Positions 16,616 through 26,139 are shown, counted from the first letter of the stretch. The stretch is DNA of 64,000 nt from Foliamicus sp963666765 (GCA_963666765.1 OY762933.1:2542001-2606000), one strand, 5' to 3'. Numbers and translations are program-made. The notes: generated by a model not told the origin, from the letters alone.

Positions 16616-17562
16616 GCAATGTCGTGCCGGGCGAACTCACTGCGCAAAGGCTAATGGGCGTGCAGATTTCCCAGCTCGCCTGCAGCGTCGATTGCCACGA
16701 AGTAGTCGATGATCTGCTCATGTACCAGAACCGCGCGCTGATGACCCACATCCAGGGAATATTGCCCAAGTTCATGCTTCGCACGCCCGGGATGTTGCGT
16801 GCGCGGCGGAAAATTCTCGGACTGTTCGCGGAGATTCATTCCAGCCACACCGAGGGCCAACGTGCCGGTAAGCGCCGCGACCTGATCGACGACATGTTGG
16901 AATTTCACCAGTCCGATCCGCAGTTCCTTCCGGAAACCGATGTCGTGTTTGTTTTTGTGGCGCCGCTGATCGCGGGGCACTATATGGGGAGCGCGATTTC
17001 GTTTGCGCTCTATGAACTGTTGAAGAATCCCGATATACGGGAAAAGGTCACGGCGGAGGCGGACGCCCTGTTCGCGAATGGCGATCCGACCAAGGAGGAC
17101 CTGACACGCGAAGCAATCGACGTTTCGCATCGGTTCGTCATGGAAACGATGCGTCTGCACCCGGTCATTCCGCTGCAGCTGAGAAAGGCGATGAACACCA
17201 TCGATATCGACGGAATGGAGATTCCGGCGGGGACCACCATTTACGTGTGCCATACCGCTGCGCACTACATTGAGAAGAATTTCAAGGATGCCAGGAAGTT
17301 TGACATCGACCGCTACCTTCCCGATCGAGCCGAACATCGAACGCCGGGGGCTTTCGCGCCGTTCGGGCTGGGCACGCACCTTTGCCTGGGAGCTCGCTTT
17401 ACCGAACTTCATTTGATGGCGAACCTGCTGCTGATTGCGCATCACCTGGAACTTGAGATGATCCCTTCGGATTACCAGCTGAAGCTCAGCGCCCTGCCGA
17501 AACTCAGCCCCGACAAGCATTTCAAGTTCCGGGTGGTTCGGCAACGCCACCCCTTGCACTAA
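16597..17562 (+). CDS. C-terminal half of the same cytochrome P450
   Basis: 321 residues from this ATG; the frame is also open upstream (DIFALGRRS before MGDWG), which joins naturally to the preceding ORF if one base is restored near 16570. It has the K-helix ExxR (ETMR), the PERF-like FDIDRYLP and the haem-binding loop FAPFGLGTHLCLGARF with Cys263 of this ORF (codon at 17383). The I-helix reads LIAGHYMGS: the first part recalls CYP51 (AGHHTSS), but both residues of the usual acid-alcohol pair are replaced. Next to a sterol methyltransferase, a sterol substrate is plausible but unproven. Confidence 0.75.
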   Translation: MGDWGVGNVVPGELTAQRLMGVQISQLACSVDCHEVVDDLLMYQNRALMTHIQGILPKFMLRTPGMLRARRKILGLFAEIHSSHTEGQRAGKRRDLIDDMLEFHQSDPQFLPETDVVFVFVAPLIAGHYMGSAISFALYELLKNPDIREKVTAEADALFANGDPTKEDLTREAIDVSHRFVMETMRLHPVIPLQLRKAMNTIDIDGMEIPAGTTIYVCHTAAHYIEKNFKDARKFDIDRYLPDRAEHRTPGAFAPFGLGTHLCLGARFTELHLMANLLLIAHHLELEMIPSDYQLKLSALPKLSPDKHFKFRVVRQRHPLH

Positions 17563-17616
17563 CAGCTCGTTATCCCTGCCCGCCGTAACCAGGCGAGGGC
17601 CTGTGCCGTATGCAGG

Positions 17617-18717
17617 TTACGTGGCGGTGTCGCGCTGAATCCGGACGCGCTGCCCGGCACTTACGAATTCCTGGCCTACGGTGATCAGTGTCACTTCTTC
17701 CGGCAGGCCCGAAACCCAAATACCGTCCGGATCTTCCCGCACCACATCGATCTCGTAGAAAAGCACCCGTTGCCGGTCGTCAACGGCGCGCACCCCCATC
17801 TCTCCGCTGGAGTCCAGCACCACGTAGGACATACCGACCTTATGTGCCAATTGTGCGTTGAGCGATACCTCCAGTTCAGCGCTCAAACCGGAAGAAATCG
17901 AAAATTCCGGGTTCGGAACCGTGACCTCGATGGGATAGGTTCGGGATTCATCGGCTGACTGTTTGCCGACAAAGGTGAGCGAGCCCACGGCCGTGGACCC
18001 AGTCGGCATCCTGATGCCGACTTCGGAGCCAAGACGCAATTGCGGGTACTGCTGCTCGGTTACCGCGGCCTCCACGTAAATGGGATCGAGGTCGAGAATC
18101 GTGGCGCAGGGACTTCCCATCTGAAGGTAGTCCCCGACTTCCGCATGCGTTTCCTCGACGAAACCGGAGAACGGCGCAACAACCGCGGTCTTGCTCAGTT
18201 CCAGTTCGCTGGCCAGAAGCTGGCGGCGCGCAGAACTAAGCTGGGCCTTGGCCCGGGCGACTGCAATCTCCTGTTGCAGGCCCTGTTCGCGCAGGGTTTT
18301 CATCCCTTCGTATTCGAGCGTTGCCAGATCGACTGCATCGCCTGCTTCGCGAACACGCAGTTCGCGGTCATTGATTTCCACCTGGCAAAGAACATCGCCG
18401 GAGAAGACCCGGGCTCCGATATCGACCGGGCGATTGTCCACCCGCCCGGCGGTTTCGGCCCGAACCGTCACCGCATGCCGGGTTCGCGTACGTCCTCTCA
18501 AGGTCATTGTGCGAGATTGCTGCGAAGCCCGGCTGGTTCGCACCCGCACAACCATGTTTTCCTGCAGGCCCGCCACGTCTCTCTGTGCGGCCAGCGAGGG
18601 CCGATCGTCCGGCCGGTCGTCACTGAGCACACCTGAAAGAATCCAGGCCAGGGCCGCCACAAGCACGATGCCGGCGATCAGCAGTTTTCGCATCTTCGGG
18701 TTTATCTTCATAAGCAT
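17617..18717 (-). CDS. RND efflux periplasmic adaptor (membrane fusion protein)
   Basis: 366 residues. An N-terminal membrane anchor (LLIAGIVLVAALAWILSGVL) is followed by the biotinyl-lipoyl/hairpin region (VRAETAGRVDNRPVDIGARV ... VVAPFSGFVEETHAEVGDYL) and beta-barrel domains. Adaptors link an inner-membrane RND pump to an outer-membrane channel. It lies 30 bases downstream of the pump gene, the reverse of the common adaptor-then-pump order. No outer-membrane factor gene is nearby, so a shared TolC is expected. Confidence 0.9.
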   Translation of the reverse strand: MLMKINPKMRKLLIAGIVLVAALAWILSGVLSDDRPDDRPSLAAQRDVAGLQENMVVRVRTSRASQQSRTMTLRGRTRTRHAVTVRAETAGRVDNRPVDIGARVFSGDVLCQVEINDRELRVREAGDAVDLATLEYEGMKTLREQGLQQEIAVARAKAQLSSARRQLLASELELSKTAVVAPFSGFVEETHAEVGDYLQMGSPCATILDLDPIYVEAAVTEQQYPQLRLGSEVGIRMPTGSTAVGSLTFVGKQSADESRTYPIEVTVPNPEFSISSGLSAELEVSLNAQLAHKVGMSYVVLDSSGEMGVRAVDDRQRVLFYEIDVVREDPDGIWVSGLPEEVTLITVGQEFVSAGQRVRIQRDTAT

Positions 18718-18747
18718 TTGTGCATGGGCGAATTGCCTGGGGAAAGG

Positions 18748-21700
18748 TTACCGGACACGGGGACGGTCCGCCGAACCATCGCCGGCAAGCCGGACGCCGC
18801 TCCATCTTCTTGCGACCTGCGGGGTCCGGCCCAGCCGGGAAAGCAAGGTTTCGCGGATTCCCTTCATACGGCTCGGCAACACCAGCATGGCCGGGGTAAC
18901 AATCAGCGTCAGGACCGTGGCGAACGTCAACCCGGACACCACCGCCTGCGCCAGCGGCACCCAGTAGCCGGAAAGCTCTCCCCCGGAAATCCAGGTCCGG
19001 TTGATGAAATCGATCGATTGATGGCTGGCCAGGGGCAACAGACCGATCACCGTGGTTACCGTTGTGAGCAAAACCGGACGCAGGCGCTGCAGGCCGGTCA
19101 GCACGATGATTTCAGCCACGTCCCGTCCCGGATTCTCCTTGCATCCCGCATTGTAGGTGTCGATCAGGACAATATTGTTGTTCACCACAATGCCTGCCAG
19201 TGAAACGACGCCTACGCCGCTCAGAATCGCGCTGAAGGGTTGATTGGTAATCACCAGGCCGAGGAAGACGCCGGCCGTCGACAGCACGATGGCCAGCATG
19301 ATCAGCAGGCTCTGGTACAGGCTGTTGAACTGCGTGACCAGCAGCACGAACATGAGCAGGAGAGCGAAAGAGAACGCTTTCGAAAGAAAGTCGATGAATT
19401 CCTGTTGCTCCTCGTTGGCGCCGCGGAAACGGATCGCCACTTCCGGATCCAATTCCTGGTTGTCCAGCCAGGCCTGTATTTCCCTCATCTTGGTGTCGGG
19501 CAGCACGCCCGGCGCGACTCCGGCACGGATCATGTGAACGTCCTGCTGGTCCGTGCGCTGCAAGGCGTCCAGACGCGGAGTCGCCCGCCGCACTACGAAG
19601 TTGGACAGCGGAACGGGGCCCTTGGCGGTAACGATGCGCAACTCGTCCAATTCGCTGATGCCGCGGTTCTCGGTGGGATAGCGAATCCGGATATCCAGCG
19701 CATCGTCCGCGTCGTCCGGTCGATACTCGCCCAGTTTGGCGCCGTTCGTAACCAGCTGTATGGCCAGTCCGACAGCGGAAACGTCCGCACCGTACAGGCC
19801 CGCGGCGGCGCGGTCCACTTCCAGCTCCCATTCGATTCCCGGCACGGGCAGGCTGTCTTCGATATCTCGAAGTCCCTCCACTTCGCTGGCCATGTAATCG
19901 CGTACTTTCTCGACCACGGGCACCATGCGGGAACGGTCGCGCGAGGCGAACTGCACGGCAACGGGCTTGCCGGCGGTGATCTGTCCCTCGAAAGGTCGAA
20001 CCTCAATGATCACTCCGGCGAATTTCTCGGTTCGTTGCCGAATCTGCTCCAGCACTTCGGTCCCCGACAGGCTGCGCTCGCTGCTCTCGAGCATCTCGAT
20101 GAACATGGTGCCGATGCGGTCTGTTGTGGAACCGCCCTGAAACTGCATCCGCTGGCCCTGGGCCTGGCCTGCGCCCGTCGTCGTGAACATGTTGATGTTC
20201 CTTATGCCGGGAATTTCGAGAATGGCTTCCTCGATTTCCGCAACGAGCCGGTAAGCCTCATCAACGTCCAGGTTTCCGCGCGCACGCACGAAAATCTGCG
20301 CGTAGGTAGGGTCGTTTTCATTAAAGAACAGTACCCCCAGATTGCGCGATCCATGCAGCGCGAAAATGCCCCAGACTACGGCGATCACGGCCAGAACCGT
20401 TACCAGGGGATGACGCACGGCAAGCGTCAGCAGCGCGCCGTAGCGCCGGGCAAAGCCGGTCAGGCGGCCAAGGTCGCGGTCCCACATGCTCTCTTCCGCG
20501 ACGGGCGCGGTGATCGCCCCTGGCGCACCCCGGCGGAATCTTGAGCCCAGCACGGGCACGAAGATGAGTGCATAAAGCAGCGACCCGATGAGAACCCACA
20601 GGAGGGTGATCGGCAGGAAACCCATGAACGCACCCGCCACGCCCGGCCAGAACATCAGCGGTACGAAGGCTGCCAGGGTGGTAGCTGTCGAAGCGGTGAC
20701 CGGCAGGAACATCCTCTTGGCTGCGCCCGCGTACGCGGCTTCATTGGGGATACCTGCGACAATTCGCCTCTCGGCGTCCTCGGTAACCACGATGGCGCCG
20801 TCGATCAGCATGCCGAGACCCAGCAGCATGCCGAACATGACCATGAAGTTGAACGAGTGCCCGAGCAGCCACAGGAAGATCAGCGCGAACAGGAAAGACA
20901 CCGGTATGGCGCCGGCCACGATCAGGCTGCTTCTGACACCCATGGCCGGGATGATGACGAGCATCACGAGCACCAGGGCGGTCACCACGTTGCCCTGCAA
21001 CTCGACGATCTGCTTGGCCGCGAACGCGGAGGTGTCCTGCGAATAGAACATGTTGACGCTGGCAGGAAGTTCGTCGCGATATTCCTCGGCCACTTCCCGG
21101 ACCGCGTCGGCCGTGGCGATGCTGTTGGCGCCGGAGCGGCGGTACACGAAAACCGAAATGGATTGCGCGCCGTTGGCGTGCGAATAGCTGGTGCGGTCCT
21201 TGAAGGTTCGGCGCACCGAAGCCACGTCGTTCAAGGTAACGACCGTGTCCCGCTCGATCCTCACCGGAAGATCGAGAAGGTCTTCCGGCGATTCGATTAC
21301 GCTCGGCACCTTCACGGAAACGCTGCCCTGACCGGACTCCAGCGCCCCGGCGGCAATCAGCCTGTTGTTGCGGGTCAGCGAGGAATACAGCTCTTCAACG
21401 GACATGCGGTAGGCTTCAAGCTGCTCCGGCCGGATAACGAGCTCCATGAATTCCTCGCGGTTGCCCTGCAGGGCTGCGAGCCGCACCTGCTGGACGGACT
21501 CGACGCGGTCCTGGAGACGGCGCGCGACAGCGTAGAGCGTCTCCTCCGGCGTGTTTTCGCCTACGAGGTTGATCTGCAGTACCGGATAGTCGGTAGTGGC
21601 CGTTTCTTCGACGATCGGCTCCTCGGCGGTTGACGGGAATTCCGGTTTGGCCCGATTCACGGCTTCACGCACGTCGGCCAGGGCGATGTTCAGATCCGTT

Positions 21701-21999
21701 TCCGTAGTAAATTCAACCGCCACGGTCGCCATGTGTTCCGCGCCCGTGGCGGTGATCTCCTTCACGCCTTCTACCGCCTTGAGTTCGATCTCCAGCGGCA
21801 TGATCAGCAGCCGCGTGGCGTCTTCCGGAGAGATTCCCTCGTGTACGATGGTAATCACGAAGAATGGCACTTCGATGCGCGGTTCGCTTTCTACCGGGAT
21901 GGATACCCGCGCGACAATGCCGAAAATCAGGATTCCCAGCATCACGAGCATCGTTGACCGGTGGCGGTCTAGCGATAGATCAATGAGCCGGTCTTTCAT
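18748..21999 (-). CDS. RND-family efflux permease (HAE1-like)
   Basis: 1083 residues, normal for the family. TM1 is near the N-terminus, followed by porter domains (SIPVESEPRIEVPFF ... FSGVI-like repeats), a TM2-TM6 block, a second porter region and a TM7-TM12 block. In TM4 the proton-relay motif reads LIDGAIVVTED: one Asp is kept, and the second Asp of the usual DD in AcrB-like pumps is Gly, as in heavy-metal pumps. Driven by proton motive force, it exports lipophilic or amphipathic compounds with the adaptor encoded just downstream. Substrate unknown. Confidence 0.92.
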   Translation of the reverse strand: MKDRLIDLSLDRHRSTMLVMLGILIFGIVARVSIPVESEPRIEVPFFVITIVHEGISPEDATRLLIMPLEIELKAVEGVKEITATGAEHMATVAVEFTTETDLNIALADVREAVNRAKPEFPSTAEEPIVEETATTDYPVLQINLVGENTPEETLYAVARRLQDRVESVQQVRLAALQGNREEFMELVIRPEQLEAYRMSVEELYSSLTRNNRLIAAGALESGQGSVSVKVPSVIESPEDLLDLPVRIERDTVVTLNDVASVRRTFKDRTSYSHANGAQSISVFVYRRSGANSIATADAVREVAEEYRDELPASVNMFYSQDTSAFAAKQIVELQGNVVTALVLVMLVIIPAMGVRSSLIVAGAIPVSFLFALIFLWLLGHSFNFMVMFGMLLGLGMLIDGAIVVTEDAERRIVAGIPNEAAYAGAAKRMFLPVTASTATTLAAFVPLMFWPGVAGAFMGFLPITLLWVLIGSLLYALIFVPVLGSRFRRGAPGAITAPVAEESMWDRDLGRLTGFARRYGALLTLAVRHPLVTVLAVIAVVWGIFALHGSRNLGVLFFNENDPTYAQIFVRARGNLDVDEAYRLVAEIEEAILEIPGIRNINMFTTTGAGQAQGQRMQFQGGSTTDRIGTMFIEMLESSERSLSGTEVLEQIRQRTEKFAGVIIEVRPFEGQITAGKPVAVQFASRDRSRMVPVVEKVRDYMASEVEGLRDIEDSLPVPGIEWELEVDRAAAGLYGADVSAVGLAIQLVTNGAKLGEYRPDDADDALDIRIRYPTENRGISELDELRIVTAKGPVPLSNFVVRRATPRLDALQRTDQQDVHMIRAGVAPGVLPDTKMREIQAWLDNQELDPEVAIRFRGANEEQQEFIDFLSKAFSFALLLMFVLLVTQFNSLYQSLLIMLAIVLSTAGVFLGLVITNQPFSAILSGVGVVSLAGIVVNNNIVLIDTYNAGCKENPGRDVAEIIVLTGLQRLRPVLLTTVTTVIGLLPLASHQSIDFINRTWISGGELSGYWVPLAQAVVSGLTFATVLTLIVTPAMLVLPSRMKGIRETLLSRLGRTPQVARRWSGVRLAGDGSADRPRVR

Positions 22000-22174
22000 G
22001 GAAGCACTCGCCGATTGGTGGAAACGAATTTCCGCCGACTGCGCTTTGAAACTGCTGCAGCCGCAACGCGCGCCATGTCAGCTTGATTGTTCAGTCCCAT
22101 CGGCCCCCGCGAACCCACCAACCGGCGGTTTTCGAGTATAACTGAATCCGCCTTAAGCGAATTTCTTTCCTGAA

Positions 22175-23389
22175 ATGAGCCTGATCCCTTATTCCGACGC
22201 GCTAAGCGCCATTGCCGCGAGCTGTGTTCCCGGACCGGAAGTACCGGTGGCTGCCTGCGATGCCCTCGGAGCGGTGCAGGCCAGGACGGCGATCGGTGTG
22301 CTGCCGTCCCCTGCGTTCAACAACGCCGCGATGGATGGCTTTGCGGTGCGGGCGGAAGATACCGCCGGCGCGACGGAGAGCTCGCCGGTGGACCTGCCTG
22401 TGGAGGGCGAATTCAGGGTGGGCGCCCTGGCGGAAACCGCCGCGCCGGGGCCGCGATGCGCCATGCGGGTAGCTACCGGTGCGCTCACGCCGCCGCCGTT
22501 GAACGCCGTGATCGCACAGGAGCGCGCTGATGTGTTGGGCGGAAGCGGCAGGAAAATCCTGCGCGTTACCTCGCCCGTGGACCGTGGACGAAACCTTCGC
22601 TTCAGGGGCGAGGAATATCCCGCTGGAGCGGCATTTTCTTTTTCCGGGACACGCCTGCATGCGGGCCATATCGCATTGTTTTCCGCGGCCGGAATAACGG
22701 AGCTGGCGGTGCGCAGGCCGCCCCCCCTGGGGATCATCACGACCGGCGACGAGGTTCGTCCGCCCGGCGCCGACCTGGCTTCCGGTCAGATCGTCAACGT
22801 CAATTCCGGCTGGCTGAACGCCTGGTGTGCCGAGCGGGGACTGCCGGTTGCCGTGAGCCGCCACGTCGCCGATAACACGGCTGATCTGGCGCGGGAGCTT
22901 TCGGGCGCGGGGGAAGCGGGCGCGCGGCTGCTGATCACCAGCGGATCGGCCTCGTCAGGGCGCCGTGACTTATTGAAGGCGGCGCTTCTATCCGTCGGAG
23001 CGCGCATCGTTTTTCACGGCGTCGCCATGCGCCCGGGCAAGCCGGTCATGCTGGCGCTGCTTGCCGACGGCACGCCGGTACTCGGGCTTGCCGGCAACCC
23101 GCTGGCAACCGCCGCAGGCATGCGCTTCATCGCCTGGCCGGGAATTCGGCGCATTCTGGGATTGCCGGCGGAGCCGCCGCGGCCGGTCAGCCTCGCGGAC
23201 GCCGTGGAGTTACGCAAAGGCTTTACGCATTTTCAGTTGGCAAAACGCACGGGCGACGACGGGAGTTTCAGCCTGGTGCACCCGCAACGACCGGCCCAGG
23301 CCGGCGCGCTGGCCGCAGCCGATTGCTGGTTGCGCCTTCAAGGCGGCCGCACCGAGGCCGGCGCACCCATCCCTAGTTATGCCTTGTAG
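22175..23389 (+). CDS. moeA: Molybdopterin molybdenumtransferase MoeA
   Basis: 404 residues. The protein shows the MoeA N-terminal domain (PSPAFNNAAMDGFAVRAED), the MoCF/MPT-binding core (GIITTGDEVRPPG) and SGSASSGRRD in place of the usual SGGVSVGD-like loop, then GVAMRPGKPVMLAL, VLGLAGNPLAT, and a C-terminal MoeA domain IV. It inserts molybdenum into adenylylated molybdopterin, which the transhydroxylase-like enzyme at 55.3 kb needs. It is divergent from the RND pump with 175 bases between. The altered SGG loop makes it a divergent MoeA. Confidence 0.85.
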   Translation: MSLIPYSDALSAIAASCVPGPEVPVAACDALGAVQARTAIGVLPSPAFNNAAMDGFAVRAEDTAGATESSPVDLPVEGEFRVGALAETAAPGPRCAMRVATGALTPPPLNAVIAQERADVLGGSGRKILRVTSPVDRGRNLRFRGEEYPAGAAFSFSGTRLHAGHIALFSAAGITELAVRRPPPLGIITTGDEVRPPGADLASGQIVNVNSGWLNAWCAERGLPVAVSRHVADNTADLARELSGAGEAGARLLITSGSASSGRRDLLKAALLSVGARIVFHGVAMRPGKPVMLALLADGTPVLGLAGNPLATAAGMRFIAWPGIRRILGLPAEPPRPVSLADAVELRKGFTHFQLAKRTGDDGSFSLVHPQRPAQAGALAAADCWLRLQGGRTEAGAPIPSYAL

Positions 23390-23420
23390 TAACCAAGCCG
23401 GGAGGGCGCCCCTTGCGAGC

Positions 23421-23437
23421 GAGGGCGTCCCGCCCTC
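23421..23437. repeat. REP-like palindrome GAGGGCG-TCC-CGCCCTC
   Basis: A perfect 7-bp stem with a 3-base loop, located between the convergent moeA and MFS genes, where it can act as a bidirectional terminator. The identical 17-mer is at 54185-54201. Confidence 0.65.
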
Positions 23438-23463
23438 CCATGGCCAACCGGAGCCAAAACTCC

Positions 23464-24789
23464 CTACGCTTCCCGCGCGGCAGCGCGGAAATGCTTGAGG
23501 CCGTAAATCAGGAACAGGCCCGCTATCGGTGAAGCGACCGCCCCGACCAGGGCGATCGAGCTGCCTACGGCCTCGTTGTAGCCGAACACGCTGTCGATGA
23601 CGAAGCCCACAGCGGTGGGTCCCGCTATGGCGGACAGGATGTTGAGCGCCAGCATCCAGACCGCCGAAACTGTAGCGCGCAACTGGTTGGGCGTCACCAG
23701 CTGCAGCGCGGCCGGTCCGCTGGCCACGGCGAAGCATCCGAAAAAGGCGTAGGGGCAGAACAGCACCATCGTCCAGAACGGGCTCTCGAGTTGCGTCGTG
23801 ATCAGGCACAGTGGAGTGAGCGCCGCCGCTGCGATGATGCCGACCCAAAGCGGTGCGTCCACCCGCCCGCGCCTTCTCAGGAAATCGGTGAACCAGCCGC
23901 CGGCGAACACCGCCGCGGGGGAGCAGAGCAGCAGTATCCATCCCAAATACTGGCCGGACTCGGATGCGGTGTAGCCGAGGTTCCGGATCAGGTGGGTCGG
24001 CCCCCACAGCAGCAGGTTGGCGATCGGAGCGGCCAGGATGGCGAAGCCGAAGAAATGCGCCAGGAACATGCGCCGCCGCTTCGAGAAAAACGCGATCACG
24101 TCGGGCCATGGAATCTTCTGATCCACGCCCTGCATCAGGCCCAGCCGCGGGGGCTCGCGCATCGTCAGCGCGAGCAGGGCGACCAGGATGCCGGGCAGGC
24201 CCACGATCATGAAGGCAAGCTGCCAGGGCTTGAACTGCGTCAGCACGCCGGCCAGGCCGACGGGGAGACGGTCGAAGGGAATCGCGGCGACCAGTTCGAT
24301 GACCTGTGCCCCCACCAGAAACGCCACGCCCGCGCCGATGAAGGCCGCGCACTGGAAAACGCCCAGGGCGGTGCCGATCCGATCCTTCGGGAAGAAGTCG
24401 CTGATGAGGGAGTACGCGCAGGGCGACAGCGTGGCCTCTCCCACGCCCACGCCCACCCGCGCCAGCGCCAGGTGCCAGAAGTTTCGCGCCAGGCCGCAGG
24501 CCATGGTCATCAGGCTCCAGAGAAAAATGCCCGCGCTCACAATCAGTCGCCGGCTGCTGCGGTCCGCCAGCCGGCCGATCGGCAGCCCCATCAGGGCGTA
24601 GAAGATCGCGAAATACAGTCCTCCCAGCAGGCCGATGGCGAAGTTGTCGATTTCCAGGTCCCGCATGATGGGCGGGACCAGCAATGACAGGATCAGGCGG
24701 TCCAGAAACGAGAAGATGAAGGCGATCATCAGCACGCCGACGGCGTACCAGGCCACCAGCGGACTGGGCCGGCTCGGCGCGTTATTCAT
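23464..24789 (-). CDS. MFS transporter (spinster-like)
   Basis: 441 residues with 12 predicted membrane helices. MFS signatures are visible: a loop 2-3 motif (GRLADRSSRRLIVSAG), a helix-4 Arg region (LALARVGVGVGEATLSP) and a repeat-like GGWFTDFLRRRGRVDAPL in the second half. The start lies 3 bases after the stop of the flavin monooxygenase, so the two are one operon. It probably takes up or exports the substrate of that enzyme. Confidence 0.9.
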   Translation of the reverse strand: MNNAPSRPSPLVAWYAVGVLMIAFIFSFLDRLILSLLVPPIMRDLEIDNFAIGLLGGLYFAIFYALMGLPIGRLADRSSRRLIVSAGIFLWSLMTMACGLARNFWHLALARVGVGVGEATLSPCAYSLISDFFPKDRIGTALGVFQCAAFIGAGVAFLVGAQVIELVAAIPFDRLPVGLAGVLTQFKPWQLAFMIVGLPGILVALLALTMREPPRLGLMQGVDQKIPWPDVIAFFSKRRRMFLAHFFGFAILAAPIANLLLWGPTHLIRNLGYTASESGQYLGWILLLCSPAAVFAGGWFTDFLRRRGRVDAPLWVGIIAAAALTPLCLITTQLESPFWTMVLFCPYAFFGCFAVASGPAALQLVTPNQLRATVSAVWMLALNILSAIAGPTAVGFVIDSVFGYNEAVGSSIALVGAVASPIAGLFLIYGLKHFRAAAREA

Positions 24790-24792
24790 GCG

Positions 24793-26046
24793 CTACCAGG
24801 GCTTCTCGATATCGACGTCGGTCAGCGCATCCCCGGTCGGCACGCCCAGCAGCAGCTTGCCGGTGGGCGTCATCCCGTTGTCCCAGTTGATGCCGCCGTG
24901 CGTCGAGATCGTGCGCATGTCGCGGTAATGGCGCTGAACGGGGTTGTTGCCGGTTTGCCCGGTCACACCCATCATGTTGGCCAGCCGGGTGATGGCGCTC
25001 AGGCAGAGCTTGGCCGCCATGGCCGGCTCCCGCCGTACGCGCAGGCGGTCGATGCCTCGTATCCTCCTGCCTGCGCTGCCGGCCTCATGCAGGAACTGTA
25101 TCAGGCTGTCGGTGATCAGGTCGGCCACCCGCAGTTCCTCGTAGGATTCCGCGACCCGGATCTGCACGGGAATCTGGTTCACGATGCTCTCGCCCAACAT
25201 CGCCCCCGTACGTTCCCGGGTCTGTTCCAGGTAGTGTTCCAGGCCGCCGCGGGTGGCGCCCAGCATCGGCCCGCACAGCAGCGTATAGAAAAGCTGTTGC
25301 AGTTCCGTGCGATAGATGTAGCTTTCGTGCAGCTTGGCGCCCGGCGGTTCGGTGCCGGCCAGTTCTTCGGACAGGACGGTGCGGTACTCCGGCACGAAAC
25401 GGTCCTTGACCAGGATGTCCTTGCTCCCGGTGCCCTTCAGTCCCTCGGCATGCCAGGTGTCGACGATCTCGTAGTCTTCCGGAAGCAGGTGCGCCATGCG
25501 GAATTTGATCGTCGAGCCTTCGGAGGAACGGCCCTTCACGCTGTAGCGGCCGCCGACGACGGCGCAGTTTGCGTGGTCCACGCCGCTGGCGAAACGCCAC
25601 TGTCCGTTCAGCACGAAGCCGCCGTCCACGGGGTCCATCGTTCCGCCGCCGGCAAAGGCGGTTGCGATGATCGTGTCGGGGTGGTCCGGCCAGAATTCCT
25701 CCTGCGCGCGAACCGGAAAGCGCCCCAGTATCCAGGTGTGGGACATCACCACGGACGCCACCCAGGACGTGGACCCGCAGCCGCGGCCGAGTTCGCGGGA
25801 CACGTCCACATGCGCGCCCCAGTCCATCTCGAATCCGCCGTAGCGCCTGGGCGTGAAGATCTTGTGGATCCCCGCCGCCTTCAGATCAGCCACGGTTTCA
25901 TCCGGCAGCGTCCGAAGCTCGTCGGTAGCCTGGGCGCGCTCGCGCAATACGGGCACCAGCTTGCGCGCCTCGCGCACCAGTTCCTCGCGTGTCGGAATGT
26001 AGCTGGGTTGCGCCGCGGCCGCGCTCGTGCTCTTGGTCTGCGCCAC
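24793..26046 (-). CDS. Acyl-CoA-dehydrogenase-fold flavin monooxygenase (HsaA/DszC-like group D)
   Basis: 417 residues. An acyl-CoA dehydrogenase-like N-terminal helical domain (LPDETVADLKAAGIHKIFTPRRYGG), a central beta domain (GGFVLNGQWRFASGVDHA, DTWHAEGLKGTGSKDI) and a helical C-terminus with MGVTGQTGNNPVQRHYRDMRT. The missing acyl-CoA dehydrogenase catalytic Glu region and the WRFASG motif place it with two-component flavin hydroxylases such as HsaA (steroid ring hydroxylase), DszC and HpaB-like enzymes. These need reduced flavin from a separate reductase, which is not seen here. A steroid substrate is possible but not shown. Operon with the MFS gene. Confidence 0.8.
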   Translation of the reverse strand: MAQTKSTSAAAAQPSYIPTREELVREARKLVPVLRERAQATDELRTLPDETVADLKAAGIHKIFTPRRYGGFEMDWGAHVDVSRELGRGCGSTSWVASVVMSHTWILGRFPVRAQEEFWPDHPDTIIATAFAGGGTMDPVDGGFVLNGQWRFASGVDHANCAVVGGRYSVKGRSSEGSTIKFRMAHLLPEDYEIVDTWHAEGLKGTGSKDILVKDRFVPEYRTVLSEELAGTEPPGAKLHESYIYRTELQQLFYTLLCGPMLGATRGGLEHYLEQTRERTGAMLGESIVNQIPVQIRVAESYEELRVADLITDSLIQFLHEAGSAGRRIRGIDRLRVRREPAMAAKLCLSAITRLANMMGVTGQTGNNPVQRHYRDMRTISTHGGINWDNGMTPTGKLLLGVPTGDALTDVDIEKPW

Positions 26047-26139
26047 TGTGAAGACTCCTTTGAGAACTCCCGTTGATTACCGCCGGCGGAAAGCTCCCGA
26101 CCGGGCGGAATGGGCAAGTTTAGCCTCAAACCGGCGAAT

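Noticed and set aside
24793..26046. Naming the flavin monooxygenase as HsaA of steroid degradation
   Set aside because: The family also holds DszC, HpaB-like and other hydroxylases; no HsaB reductase or meta-cleavage genes are present, so only the broad group is claimed.
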